A DNA stretch of 64,000 bases from Lycorma delicatula (GCF_047948215.1 NC_134455.1:73991689-74055688), one strand, 5' to 3'. Shown: positions 22,057 to 33,441, numbered from the stretch's first letter. Translations and numbers: made by a program. The notes: generated by a model from the letters alone, not told the origin.

Positions 22057-23870
22057 TTAACCACAGGCCACCATCGGACGCATAAGAGGAGTACCTCCGA
22101 CATCATCACGCCCGGGCGAACCCCTAGACTCCAGCTTAGAGCCTGTTCTCCCGAACGCCCTGCGGCAACCCTGCCGGTTGCCGCAGCTCTGCGAAGAACT
22201 GCCTCTCGCAGAGGCAGTTCTTCGCCTGCCTCTGCGAGACTCTTCACAGGCGTACAGCTCCTGCATTACCTTCCTAGCCAACATTTTTACTGCCGTCCAA
22301 TTAATTGCACTCTCAAGCATGATCCGTTGCACTTCTTCAGTTGAAAACTTATCCCTTCTGCCTATTGCATGCAGTGCTTCGCTCCTATGTTCTTCGAATC
22401 TGGGACAGCTGAAAAAAACGTGGTATGCTGTGTCTCATCTACAGTCTCACAAACCGGACAAGAAGGGGACAGTCAAATCCAAACCTATAAAGATACTCTC
22501 TAAACCCCCCCCCCCATGTCAGAAACTGTGTAAGACAGTAATCCAGCGAGCCATGGGTTCACCGGCACCAACCCTCCAGTTCCTGATCTTGCGGTACGTC
22601 CATCGAGTCCTCTCACTGTCATCCCACCGCCTCTGCCATTCCCTTCTCCATGATGCAGCTGGCCAATCTCCTTTTTGCAGCGGGTGTTAGAGCATCTTGT
22701 TCTTTCATGCTCTTCCTAAAATGAATCTCAAGGTCTACCGGTAATATTCCCGCTAAGACGTCCACGTCCGTAGCCTCGTGCGGTACGCTGCTGTGATTCA
22801 GAGACAGCTCCTTCTTTGTATCGCTTCGAGAGCATCCCTGTATTTATCATATTTGGTAACTCCTCTCCAGACCGGCGCCATTTAGTAGCACAGAGGACCC
22901 GACGCCAGACAGCAGCCTCTTACTCTGCTGGCTGGGTCCCCCGTTTTTCAGTAGTAAACAAGCTATTAGCCGTCTCACCTTTTCTGCCTTTTGGCATGTC
23001 TCCATAACATGAGTACTAAAGCGTAAACTCGCATTCACCCATACTGCGAGATACTTCTTGGCAGCCTTCGAAACTACCCACTGTCCCTCGAGGACCATTT
23101 TCAAAGTTGGTCTTCTCTTGCAAGTTGTTATAACAACGACCTCAGACTTGTATGTGGTTAGCCTCCTGTCATCCATTCTCTAATCGCGGTGTAGGACTTC
23201 TGTATTCGGGCAACGGACTCCCTTAGTGTGGTCGCCTCAACCACGAGGGCAAGGTCGTCCCATAGCCTACAACCATGACTCCCAGCGGTAATGGAACACG
23301 GAATATTCCAAAGGGTCGGTCCAAGGACCGACACTTGTGGTACTACCCTATCTATACGCCGTTCAACTGATCCGTCCGCCGCCTCGCAGATGAGTTTGCG
23401 GCCATTGAGATAAGAAAGAATTATCCTTCGAAGATGTGGGGGAACTCTCCTGTTCACCAGCGCGGTCCCGGTGGCACCTGGATCACACAATTAAAAGCGT
23501 TGGGGACATCCAACGCCACGAGCAGCATAACTTCTTCTCACGAGTTATTCTTCTCGCCATCAAGATAACCTCCGCCACCGCATATAAGGCCGACCTCTTT
23601 CTACGAAATTCAAATTGTTTGTTCAAAAGCTCCCTCCTGGGTCCTCTATAGCTCTGCACATCCTCTGTTGCAGTGTGCATTCGAATATCTTAGATATTGT
23701 GTCAATCATTGCCAGAGGTCTATAAGAGGACAGCAGCTCTGGATTCCTCCCTGGCTTAGGGACCAGTACCAGGCGTTGCCGTCCATCTGTGGGGGTACAC
23801 TCCAACTAAATAATTGTTGTACACCCTCAAAAAGGCACCGGGATTGGCCTTGGCCGCCACTTTAACTGCC
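22057..23870 (-). pseudogene. R1-like LINE ORF2: reverse transcriptase and C-terminal domain
   Basis: Reading minus from 23805: RLVLVPKPGRNPELLSSYRP (RT start), LNKQFEFRRKRSALYAV (usual Q-F-G-F-R-x-G-R-S), VPPHLRRIILSYLNGRKLIC, VPQVSVLGPTLWN (usual V-P-Q-G-S-V-L-G-P), RLWDDLALVVEATTL (catalytic Y/F-A-D-D degraded to LWDD), KSEVVVITTCKRRPTL, KYLAVWVNASLRFSTHV, LLLKNGGPSQQSKRLLSGVG then SSVLLNGAGL, CLTQFLTWGG, CPVCETVDETQHTTFF (Cys-His finger) and MQRIMLESAINWTAVKML. This is the full RT to finger region of an R1-clade LINE. It is GC-rich against its surroundings, is broken by several frameshifts, and lacks ORF1 and the endonuclease. Confidence 0.88.
22160..22239. repeat. Cluster of overlapping perfect hairpins in LINE tail
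   Basis: ctgcggcaacc (22160-22170) pairs with 22176-22186; gcgaagaactgcctct (22191-22206) pairs with 22210-22225 over a 3-nt loop; tctcgcagaggcag (22204-22217) also pairs with 22226-22239. All are perfect. Confidence 0.95.
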
Positions 23871-23883
23871 CGGTTCGGCAGTA

Positions 23884-24842
23884 GATGCGGTTCCGGCGCA
23901 CGTTTTGACACCTAAGGAACTAAAAAAACTGGATGGAAATTTTCCCGATCTTCCTTCGTATGTACGTGTGTGTGTGCTCGGTTTTCGGTGTTGGCCTCTA
24001 CATACTGAATTTTGACCAAACTTGTTCAGATTACTTCTATATATATGGGGCATTGACGTCATTAAAATTTTAACTTAAAAGATCAAGGGTGAGGCTGTAC
24101 AGCAAAGTGTCCGAGATTTCACCTAATTAAGGTCTTATTTTTCTTATGCACATTTGTTAACAATATAAAAATATTTCTATAAATATTTTTTGCAAAATTG
24201 CATCTCCACCCCAAAAAAATGCTCTAAATAAATTAGTGGGTACAGTGTGTCATTAGTACCTTCTCTCACCACAGGAGGCTAGTGTAGTACTGACGTACAG
24301 CTGCTGTAGTCATCTTTCTTTCTTTTTCTGTTTAGCCCCCGGTAACAGCTATGTTGTAACGTCACAGGTAAATCTGACCAACCCACCGTGTTGGTCTAGT
24401 GGTGAATTCGTCATCGCAACACGGCTGATTTTGAAGTCGAGAGTTCTAAGGTTGCAAATCCTAGTAAAGGCTGAAGATTACTAAACTTTGCTGAAGATTA
24501 CACTTCATTTACATTCATAAATATCATCCTCGTTCATCCTCCTTAGTAATACCATACTGTAGTTCCAGAGGCTAAACAAAAAAAGAAAAAAAAGGTGAAC
24601 GGTAGAATTAAATAAATGAATAATATTTAAAGTGACCGCGTGAATGAAGTACGCTATTCGCGCGGGCTTTAGTTAGAATCATTGAATTAAATAAACAAAG
24701 AGGAGTTTACTTAAATAAAATAATAATTATTTTAAAGTAAGTTTGACTGTATGTGTCTGTTAGCCGTGCATCAGAAAAAATGCGTGTGACGAAAAAGTTT
24801 TACAACTGAGTGTCAGCTATTTTTTATTATTTTCTTCTTTTT
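23884..24842 (+). repeat. Mosaic repeat R-A, copy 1
   Basis: Segments in order are gtgttggcctctacatactg, cagattacttctatat, cattgacgtcattaaaattt, gcacatttgttaacaatat, ctatgttgtaacgtcacagg, (SINE), agaattaaataaatgaataa and a tail with ccgtgcatcagaaaaaatgc and ttttacaactgagtgtcagc. The same order recurs at 63184-63866. No coding region is recognised. At the left it abuts the LINE ORF2 relic. The class is unknown. Confidence 0.7.
24381..24591 (+). mobile_element. SINE family 1 copy inside repeat R-A
   Basis: It starts acccaccgtgttggtctagt, contains gctgattttgaagtcgagag and ttcatcctcgttcatcctcc-like sequence, and ends with an A/G-rich tail at 24591. The uninterrupted R-A copy at 63.5 kb lacks it, which proves insertion. 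It is shorter than the inner SINE at 16.4 kb. A fragment of a minus-oriented SINE tail (tctttttctgtttagccccc) lies just upstream at about 24322-24350. Confidence 0.8.
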
Positions 24843-26765
24843 TCTATTCGTTAAGAAGTAACATTGGATAATTAAGAAAAAAAAATAGAACACTCGCTAA
24901 AATAAATTATGTTAATATAGAAACATTTTGCGTTAAATCACAAAAAACATCATACAATGTGAGAGTAACATTCTACGTATCAAAGTTTTGATGTTTCGAA
25001 TATCCTAATTGGAAACTTCAAATTTCATTTTTTTAAAATACACAAATTATTCAATCCTATGAATTGTTAGCTGAAAAATCTTCTCTCCACCCACCTTTGT
25101 CCGTCATATAATTCAAAATTATAGAATTTAAAATTTATTCGAAAATGTGATTTTCAATATGTATATTTTATTAACATCATTAATTAGCTATATATTGTGA
25201 AATTTTAAGAAATTGTAGTCAACTCACGATTATCCGCGATGCCTCTCGGAAAAGAAAGTTTCAAAAACTTAAATGAAGTTAGAAATTTGAATTTTTTTCA
25301 TCGTTTTTTGATAGATTTTACTCCTTTTCATTTGTTACTTGAGTGTGTGCTTATTTTGTACATGATAATGTTATACTATAGTTCATTATAGAGTGATAGT
25401 ATGCTAGTTCATTGTGTGATATTATTACCCAGCGCAAACTACGAAGTTCAAGTAAAAAAAAGTGTTTTCAGTCACTGAAATAACAATCAATCGCGTCTTA
25501 TTATGGAATAATGCTTAGGTATTATTCGTAAGTAATACAGCAATTAAAACTGTATTTAATGTCTATTTCAGTATCTGTTTTCCAATTTAATTTTAAAAAA
25601 TAGTACCTGAAAGAGTAAAATGAATTAATTCGTTATTTTTTTTAATGTATATATATATATTTTTGTCGTTACCTATTTGTAGTTTTACAGAGTGTTTTTT
25701 AATGCATTACGTAGTATACACACTACTGCATGTACAATCTATTTACATTTAGTAAATATGTTAATACGTATTTTGAATAACATTTGGATATTACTTTTAC
25801 CACGTACGTAATAGTGTAGTGTAGTGTACTGTATATACATTTATATCTTAATATAATTGTGCTTGTATATACTGAACTGTACAGTATTAGGTTAACATAT
25901 TGCTCAATTAAACATTATTTTTGGATCAACTGCGATTTTGCTATGATCTGAATTATCTGCGATCCTCTTCCCGGTTATTATCGCAGATAATCGAAAGTTA
26001 GATCTATTATTTATCAATCAGTTTGAAAAAATACGGATTGATAGCTCTCGTTTGAACCCCGAACCTTACCAGATAGTATCTGTTTAAGTAATAATGTACA
26101 TTATAAAAAAAAAAAACTATGCCAGAAGTGCATAACTGAAAATTATTTGAGTAAACATAATATCACGAATTTTTTATTGATTTTATAATTTAATGTCGTA
26201 CAAAAAATTATGCTTAATGCAATAAAAGCAAATATCATTGCTTTTATTTAGTTCTTTCTATTACCTGTCTTTTGTCCGAAAAGTTATGGGAACGATTCCC
26301 GGTTAGGCTTGCTCTTTTTTAATTTGCTAAAAAAATTATTTGTAAAAAAAAACATCATGGAAACTGGTTATAGTAGTCAGTAGAGTGAATATAAATAAAT
26401 AATAATAGTAATTATTACTCTAATTATGGTTCGCGGACACCCCCAAAATATTCTGGCTGCGTGGTTGCTCAGATTACCTGTCACTACCTCTCTTATTTGT
26501 GTGATATATGTAAATCACCTGTAATACAAATAGCAAAAGTTTTGGTTTTTTTTAAAGAGAAGACGTTCATTATATAGTCAGTTCCTATGATTGGCAGAGT
26601 GAAGGTACTAATTATAGTGCTGAATACTACCTGAATTTCGGTAGTCTTGTCATTTTGTTTTACAGCAGAATTTGTGACCCAGGGAAGAAGATAACGGCGA
26701 ATAATTTCAATTCAGTTTCAATTATTTATTTATAATTTATTTTTAATTTCAATTTAAATTTATAT
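24842..26765. other. AT-rich DNA, no recognised genes
   Basis: Includes a perfect 12-bp inverted repeat attatctgcgat (25952-25963) / 25980-25991 and a 10-bp one at 26221-26248. No protein motifs were found. Confidence 0.6.
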
Positions 26766-26772
26766 ATACTAG

Positions 26773-26790
26773 TTATAACCCGCCGGGTTG

Positions 26791-26825
<35 letters not shown>

Positions 26826-26875
26826 ATTTTGCGATGACGAGTTTAACCACTATACTAACACGGCGGATTATAAAT
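26773..26875. repeat. Two SINE family 1 heads in opposite orientation around (TA)n
   Basis: On plus, aacccgccgggttg starts a head at about 26776. On minus, from 26872, ccgccgtgttagtatagtgg and ttaaactcgtcatcg form another head. They are separated by a (TA)n tract at 26798-26822. Both are truncated to the tRNA-like part. Confidence 0.65.
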
Positions 26876-27477
26876 ATATATATCGTTTTTTATTAATTTT
26901 AAATTGAGTTTAAAAAATCGTATAAAACGGTGATCTTTTTTGTTTTTGGAAAATTTATAGTTATAATTGGAATGTACATTTAAATTTTGTTTTATCATAA
27001 AATCCTAAATTTCAGTGTTTTTGTTAATATTATTGTTTATATTTAAACAGAATTTAATTTCATATACTGGGTGGGTTTATGGACGTCAAACAACATATGT
27101 AAACTCATGGTTGCTTTGTAACTAATTTGTTGACATGTGGTTTGTAATTTTCACAGTAGTTTGCTTACAACCCTTTATGTATTGATTGAGTTATTAGCAT
27201 ACGTGAATATTCGTTCGTATTATCTTTTCCTTTTTGTTTAATTTAAGTTTTTTGTGTTTTTTTAAAAATAATAATTCCTGTGTAATTAAATCATTAACAA
27301 TATGATGTAATTATCAGTATTTTAACAGGCAATTTGTTAACTATAAATAAATTCCCTGAAAAAATTCTACGTTGTTTATGATGTAAATATGTTTCTAAAA
27401 CATGTTATGATAATAATGATTATCATAATTTATATGATTATAATTATTTTATATTGTAAACTAATTTTTATTTTGCG

Positions 27478-27565
27478 GTTGGTTGTGGGTGTGTGAGCCG
27501 TGAATCAGAAAAAAACACGTCTCGGAAAAATCCTACAACTGTGTTGTCAGTTTTTTTTTACTTTT
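27478..27565 (+). repeat. Isolated tail module of repeat R-A
   Basis: gtgtgtgagccgtgaatcag, cacgtctcggaaaaa and cctacaactgtgttgtcagt match the terminal parts of the R-A copies at 24740-24830 and 63770-63865. Confidence 0.65.
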
Positions 27566-28310
27566 TCTCAGCTTTTATGAATCCCATTATTGTCAATAAA
27601 AAGTATGGAATACATTTTAATTGATTAAACCATCAATTAACATTACTATTATCATGATCGTTGTAAGATAAAAAAAGAAGTCATTAATTTTTGTAGTAAA
27701 GTAATTGTTTAATTAATTATTCATTTCTTTTGATATAAGAGAACAATAATCTTTTCTAAAGGTTTATTGGATTTCAAAAATTACCTTTTTTCTTATATAA
27801 TATTCTTACTAAAATGGTTTCTTCTAGTAATAATTACCGGATTTTTTAAATTTATTTATACATGCTGTGTTTTAAGTGCATTTTACGTTACTGATTAATC
27901 GATATATATATATTTAAATTATTTTATTTTTAACTGCCTAAAGAAGTGGTCGAAAACTGTTTACTTTTTTATTTTTTATGAACAAAACTGAGTTTAAACT
28001 TATAATTTTGTTATACGTGCTTGTTCCAAAGTTTTGCGGACAACTTATATAATAGAATTTACTCTGCCACCCTTTGATGAATAAGATTGATTACACCATA
28101 TCCATTTGCCTCGAAACATTATTTCTTTAGAAGGTTTTCAATTTTTATTTGAATTAATTTATAATTAAGAGGAATTATTAAATATTTTTTTACGCGGCTT
28201 ATCTGTTATTTAATTTTTATAAGTTGTATTTACATGGATGTGCTAATGTGTAAAAATGATATCACCTAATTTTAAATTACTGTAGTTCTTCAAGTGGGGA
28301 TATATATGTA
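27566..28310. other. AT-rich DNA, no recognised features
   Basis: A/T tracts only, bordering the Helitron 3' end at 28315. Confidence 0.65.
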
Positions 28311-28404
28311 TATACTAGCTCTACCCGCCATGCTTCTCTGTGGCACATTGTGGTTGGATAGATGAGAAATGAGAAACAAAACAAAGCATACGTTTCATAG
28401 AAGT

Positions 28405-28925
28405 TTAATTTTGCAATACTTGTGGATATACAATATTTTTTGTTTTTCCACTGTCTGCGTAGATATAAATGCTATCTGGTTTGCCGACTCGGGAACACGC
28501 CACATACAGTTGCATATGTGAGAAGCAATCCGCATCTAAATTTAAACCACACAATTCTAAAGATTGACCTTGAGCTTTATCGATTGTGTTTGCAAATGCC
28601 AATTGAATTGGGAATTGCAATCTTTTAAATTAAAATGGTGTATCGGTCGGGATTATGGGTATTCGAGGAATGAGGACGTCTTCACCTTTGAAAGGCCCCG
28701 TTAAAATCGTTGCTTCCACTACGTTATTCATCAATTTCTTTCGCCTAATGCGATCGATATCTTTCCCATAACTCTGTGGGAGATGAAGGGAAGCAAGCGG
28801 TCAATATAATTGCGAATAATGCGCGAATTTGGTTTGGATGTGCAGTGTTGCACTCGTCATTAATACATATATCCCACTGTTGGTCGTTTTATAATAAATT
28901 CAGAGCTTGGTGAAAGGCGCAGCTC
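28405..28925 (-). pseudogene. Helitron PIF1-like helicase relic
   Basis: Minus frames: FHQALNLL then QQWDICINDECNTAHPNQIR and ALFAIILTACFPSSPTELWE (the segment before Walker A in Helitron helicases), then after a deletion KLMNNVVEATILTGPFKGED, VLIPRIPIIPTDTPF, QFPIQLAFANTIDKAQGQSL, ELCGLNLDADCFSHMQLYVA and CSRV (helicase motif VI), ending GKTKNIVYPQVLQN. These are the N-terminal edge and the C-terminal third of the Hel domain. The Walker A and B motifs and the Rep nuclease are absent. There is one stop before QFPIQL. The stop codon lies about 90 bp from the CTAG end, as expected for the 3' end of an autonomous element. Confidence 0.85.
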
Positions 28926-29488
28926 AATCACGACACGATCACACAAAAGTACCTCGATTAAAGTGAACATTTAATTCAGATTGTATAATAATCTGAATCA
29001 GATGCAAGTGGATACGTTTTTTTTTTTTTTTTTTTGTTAATAAACAATGTAATTGGGAACAGGTATTGTTTCACATGTGACTGCGGTTGTCGTTAGCTAG
29101 TATGGCGAGTGTTCCTCTCGCTTCCGGCAGATGGCGCGGTCACTGGTACACAGCTGACCGTTAAAAAAACTGCTTTCTCGCGGTCGCGGGTATGTGACTG
29201 ATGCGAAAAGTAGATAAAAACAATCTTTGATGCGGGTTATATATCGTGCTAAAATTTGAGCTCAATCGGTGCAGAACATTTTGAGTTTTTGAAGCGTACA
29301 CAAACGAACTTAACATTTATATATATAAAGATTTGTGGGCTGCGAAAAAAAGCCCTTAAGTCGTGCGAAAAAACACATCATTTTAAATGCTTACAAAAGC
29401 AGAGTAATGCTTACAAATTACAGAATAATCAAACGGCGTTGATTTCAGATGCTAATAAACTGCTAACGTAAGTAGAAGTTGTGCTGCT

Positions 29489-29965
29489 TCAGTGTACAAC
29501 GTGATTCTCGAGTATGAATCTACTAATGAATTACGATCTCCAAAGAAATTACGGTAAACCAAAGAAAACTAAGATTGACTAGCAGGTCAATTGAGAAAAA
29601 AGTGAGCTTTTGATAAAAACGCGATTCGTAAAAAAATTACACGAATTTGAATTATTTAGAAATAGTTTATCGGTGAATTATGTCCTTTGGAAGAGAATTC
29701 GGTTATTGTCTTCGACAACGCTTCTTATCATTAAACGAAAAGAATTCCAGCCGTGTTATAGAAAAACAATGATTTCAAAATGTGGCTTAGTTCAAAAGGA
29801 ATAACTTTTGAAGAGGTTCAAGTTAATGTTCAATCATTGCAAAGGGTTTCGCGTATTAAAAGTAATTATAGTCCGTATAAAATTGGTTTGACACACAACG
29901 CCATATTGGTAAGTCGTTTACATTCGTCGTTACTTTGTTTACATTCCCAAATTAAAAATAGATAG
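29489..29965 (+). pseudogene. IS630/Tc1-type DDE transposase fragment
   Basis: Plus frames: a degraded HTH and linker (SVYNVILEYES, SPKKLR), then FDKNAIRKK and in the next frame LHEFELFRNSLSVN. After a deletion comes EENSVIVFDNASYH, which contains the second catalytic Asp of the DDE_3 domain (V-x-D-N-A-S-Y-H), followed by MWLSSKGITFEEVQVNVQSL. The first Asp block (Y-L-D-E-T) and the final Glu/Asp block are missing. Such proteins are common in insect and nematode repeats. It lies opposite in strand to the surrounding Helitron and between that element's two 5' ends. Confidence 0.8.
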
Positions 29966-30103
29966 ATAGATTTATTAAAAATAGATGAAAACAATCTTTG
30001 ATGCGGGTTATATATCGTGCTAAAATTTGAGCTCAATCAGTGCAGAACATTTTGAGTTTTTGAAGCCGTACACAAACGAACTTAACATTTTTATATTTAT
30101 AGA

Positions 30104-31375
30104 TTTATAGGATGTCTCATGCAGAAAAAAAAAAGAAAATAAAGAAGAGACTTCGTATAAACAAGAATCCAAAAATGCTTCCTTTTTAAGTTATAGCTTG
30201 CCAAAAATTTCATTGTAATTTCTGTTTAAAGAATAGAAATAAAGCTAAGCTATATTGAAATTGTTGCAGCTTAAATTAAGGTTTTAATTTGATGGTTTTA
30301 TTATTTTTTTTAACCTAAAAAATTGAATAATTTGGGTCCGAGAACTGTATCTGTAGTACCTAAGAGAAAATTATCACAAAACACAAAAACTTGTCGCAAA
30401 ACACGATTATTTAGGTTTGACGTACAATAACTTCGTAGAATAAATAAAATGTTGCTACAATATTTGTGTAGAATATAATTCTGAGAAGATCTATCTAATT
30501 AACTTCAATTGAGTGTGATTTTCAAAAAGTTTGATTAAATAATAAAAGAACTGGACTATAATTAAAAATAGAACAGACCAAATGTGGCAGAAAAATGCGA
30601 AATTTTTATTTCTTATTGTGATATCCCCTTCTTTCTGTGCGCGCGCGTGCGTGAAAATGAAAAATATGATGAAGGTAAAATTTATATCGAAGTATAAGAT
30701 TAAATTTAAATGTACGTGTAAAGTAATAAAGGCAGACTAGTTGATAGAAATATAAACATTTAATATGGAATAGAAAAATATGATTATTGGAAAGGACGTT
30801 GGATATAAATAAATAAGAGAAATCTTTTGGGGAATGACACTAAAATTTATTAGTTTACGATGTATAAATTGAAAAATCGTTATACAGAGAGAAAAAACTT
30901 TTAATTCGTGGCCGAAATACACAGGACTGAACCGATGAGAAAAATTGTTCTTTGACATACTACACGAAATCACATAAATTTTTTGATTATAAAGAAACCT
31001 ATTTCAATTTAATAAAATTCTGAAAGATTTGAACATAAATATAGCGGTAGGAAGTGGTGTTGCATCATCCGAATTACTATGCTATATTTAGGTACTAGAA
31101 TTGAACAATCTTTATATAATAGTACGCAAAATGTATAAGAGTGGAATATTACCTCCTATTTTAAACGTACCTTATCAAAGAAAAAAATGCAAAGTGTTTG
31201 TTATCGTACTTTTAGCATCTTATGCATCGAAAATATTTACTAGAATAGTCACAGACGAATAGAACGTGAGATAAAATTTGTTCCGATGAAAACCATTACG
31301 ATTTTAGAAAACGTTTGGATAGAAGGGATGCCATTTTTTCCCTCGTCTTTTATTAGCTTAAAAAGAGTAAATTAT
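30104..31375. other. AT-rich DNA with a faint R-B-like segment
   Basis: At 30320-30480 the series gggtccgagaactgta, aaacacgattatttaggttt and gtacaataacttcgtagaat loosely follows repeat R-B. The rest has no recognised feature apart from a GC dinucleotide run near 30637. Confidence 0.4.
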
Positions 31376-31378
31376 ACT

Positions 31379-31475
31379 GTCGATCTCTGTGGCAGAATGG
31401 TAGCGTCTCAGCCTTTCATCCGGAGGTCTTGGGTTCAAATCCTGGACAGGTCATTTTTCATACGCTACAAATTTC
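31379..31475 (+). repeat. tRNA-derived SINE (family 2) copy
   Basis: CGATCTCTGTGGCAG, A-box AATGGTAGCGTCTCAG, loop CTTTCAT (UUC at the anticodon position, as in tRNA-Glu), B-box GGGTTCAAATCCT, tail TCATTTTTCATACGCTACAA. The 5' and 3' ends do not form an acceptor stem. Confidence 0.88.
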
Positions 31476-31521
31476 AATTCTTATAAGACAAAAATTACCA
31501 AAACAGTCGATGACCAAAAAT

Positions 31522-31548
31522 TAATGAGGAGAAAGTCTCTCCTCATTA
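31522..31548. repeat. Perfect 11-bp hairpin
   Basis: taatgaggaga pairs with tctcctcatta across a 5-nt loop, 47 bp after the SINE tail. Confidence 0.92.
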
Positions 31549-31549
31549 T

Positions 31550-32910
31550 TTTTTATATTGTATATCCAAGGAACAATACAGGAATCGAATAAAAATTTCG
31601 AAAGTGGTAACTGTCTAAGAAGTAAAGATTTTTTTAGGTTTTGCTAATTAGATTTTTTTTTTGTAGAAACAAAGATGAGTTAGAAAAAAATCTGAATATT
31701 ATGAATTTATAACTAAATTATTAGACAAACCGCAGAATACGTTAGAAAAATTATTGAAAAATCTAGATATAACAAATAAAGTGTAATAAAATTATTAAAC
31801 GAGCAGATGGATATGCACTTTACTGTTACGACAATAAAAATACGTTTTCTGTTGTTCATAAATACTTAAGGAAATATCCAATAAAGTGGAGTATATGTGG
31901 ATTTTCAAAAATGGAAATTTCAATAAATTAGTTTATTTCACGATAAATTTAGAGATATATTAAAAGCCAAAGTATAAACATTTTCAAGGAAGAAAACTGC
32001 TGATTTACTACTGAAATAAAAAGATGTACTGTTAAATATATTTCCTTTTTTTAAAAATAATTTTAAATGCCGATTTTAATAGATAGGCATATAATAAAAG
32101 GATATTTTTTCGTATAACATGGCATTCTTTGTAGCAGTAATTTTAGCAGGAAGAGGATGATGATCGCGTCGCTTTGGAATGTTGCAGCAAGATTGCTTGC
32201 CTACCACACGGTCAACTTCACACGCACGCGAGTAACAAGGTATACTAGTTGCAATAGGCAGGTGGGGTGGTGTTTTAGGTATTATAAGGACTGAGAATGG
32301 AATGAGCGGGGGGACAGATGTTCAGACTGCAGCAGCTCTAGTCGCAGCTGCGAGTACTCTGGACAACATTTACTGGATATACCTACTACTTCTTTTTTTT
32401 GTTCTTTCACCCGAGTCTGGATAACGCGGTTCACTTTAGATTTGGCCTTGCAATACGACCTTGATCCTTCTGTATAATGCAATGGGAAAACCAAATTAAC
32501 GCTTTTATTGTATCTTTTATAATTCACTAATTATATTTTGTACGTATTGTTTTATAATGTATAAAACGTTTTCTTTAAATCATTAAAGTTACATTAAAAA
32601 TTAAATAATAATAGGTAAGGATGTATAATTTTCTTTAAAAAAAGAGGGAATAATGTACTGTAATTTTATAAATTATTTTTTTGTCTTAATTTATTTTTTA
32701 ATTCGAAATTTGTATACCTTCTTTTTTGTACTGAAACCCTCTGTTGTTCAGTTTTTGTATGATTGATCTATTTGAATTACGCTTTTTTTCGTATTATTTT
32801 ATAAAATTCATTATTGGTCTAAATTATCAGATATTTGACTGGATTGATGTATCTGTATTATTTTCTTTCTTCACCTGTCTTTTCATCTTGAAATGTATTG
32901 TAACAAGACC
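31550..32910. other. No recognised gene; unassigned GC-richer patch
   Basis: AT-rich except 32140-32480, where composition is balanced and a minus-strand frame of 81 codons (32282-32527) is Lys/Ser/Gln-rich without a known motif. It could be an exon or an unknown repeat. No splice pattern or homologue can be claimed. Confidence 0.45.
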
Positions 32911-32913
32911 GTT

Positions 32914-33441
32914 GTAACGGATCCTGCCTGATAATGAAGAAAGTAGTAGAAATATAATAATGAGATGAATCCAGAAATGAGCTAAAGGAAACGCTTTTAG
33001 TAAAGCTAACAGGTCCGTTTAACAATCGTCCTTTGTAATACTGCCCGCTGACACACCTAAGCAGATGTTGTTTCTTGAGAAGCGTTACCGGACCAAGGTA
33101 GGAATCTCATGGAAAAATGCGAGGCCGGACGATTGTTGTCACGCTTCGAGTTGGGTCGGTCCTGCAGTTAAAGAGGATAGGAGTATAAATACTCCGGGGA
33201 AGACCAGTTGACGGTCAGTCTGCGAGAGAATGCTATGATAGAGTTCTGCGAGTTGTGAATTCTAAGCAAGAAGTTATTATGGGAGTTTGAAACGAGAGTA
33301 TTTTGCGTGGAGGTCAGTGAAATAGCGAATTTCTATGCGTAAAGATTTGTCTTATTTTATTTATGTTTTTAAACTAATAAATTGTAATTATAAAACATTT
33401 TCAATTGTCAGTTTCTCAATATCCTGATCGAGCCGCGAACA
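32914..33441 (+). mobile_element. Probable solo LTR
   Basis: The stretch begins TGTAACGGATCCTGCC and ends GAGCCGCGAACA, so it has TG...CA ends. It holds a TATA box, an arthropod TCAGT initiator at the right distance, and AATAAA near 33376 about 65 bp before the 3' end, which is the U3-R-U5 order of an LTR. It is GC-richer than its flanks. I see no matching second LTR and no gag/pol in the window, and no clear target duplication, so this is likely a solo LTR or a fragment. The class is undetermined. Confidence 0.5.
33183..33220 (+). promoter_or_regulatory. Core promoter: TATA box plus TCAGT initiator
   Basis: gtataaatactc starts at 33183 and ggtcagtc spans 33213-33220. The initiator A at 33217 is about 33 bases after the first T of TATA, close to the usual arthropod spacing. 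Confidence 0.6.

Larger units (their letters stand above)
28315..30103 (-). mobile_element. Helitron with one 3' end and two 5' ends
   Basis: On the minus strand the 3' end is CTAG followed by host T (28315-28318). Two 5' ends are present: TCTTTATATATATAAATG starting at 29331 and TCTATAAATATAAAAATG starting at 30103. Each is preceded by A, and each is followed by about 115 bp of nearly identical sequence (gttaagttcgtttgtgtacg, acgatatataacccgcatca). Helitrons insert between A and T and have TC...CTRR ends, so both 5' ends qualify. Helicase remains lie at 28405-28925. The 29332-29987 interval carries an IS630-type transposase fragment. Confidence 0.7.

Noticed and set aside
22178..22690. 170-codon plus-strand open frame, one of the longest in the window
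   Set aside because: It is antisense to the R1-like ORF2 tail and finger, whose motifs are clear on the minus strand.
26769..26772. CTAG next to a hairpin as a Helitron 3' end
   Set aside because: The hairpin is made by the SINE head accccgccgggtt, and no matching TC end was found.
31379..31460. Possible functional tRNA-Glu gene
   Set aside because: The A- and B-boxes and a UUC loop are present, but the acceptor stem does not pair, and the sequence is one of nine repeat copies with a common tail.
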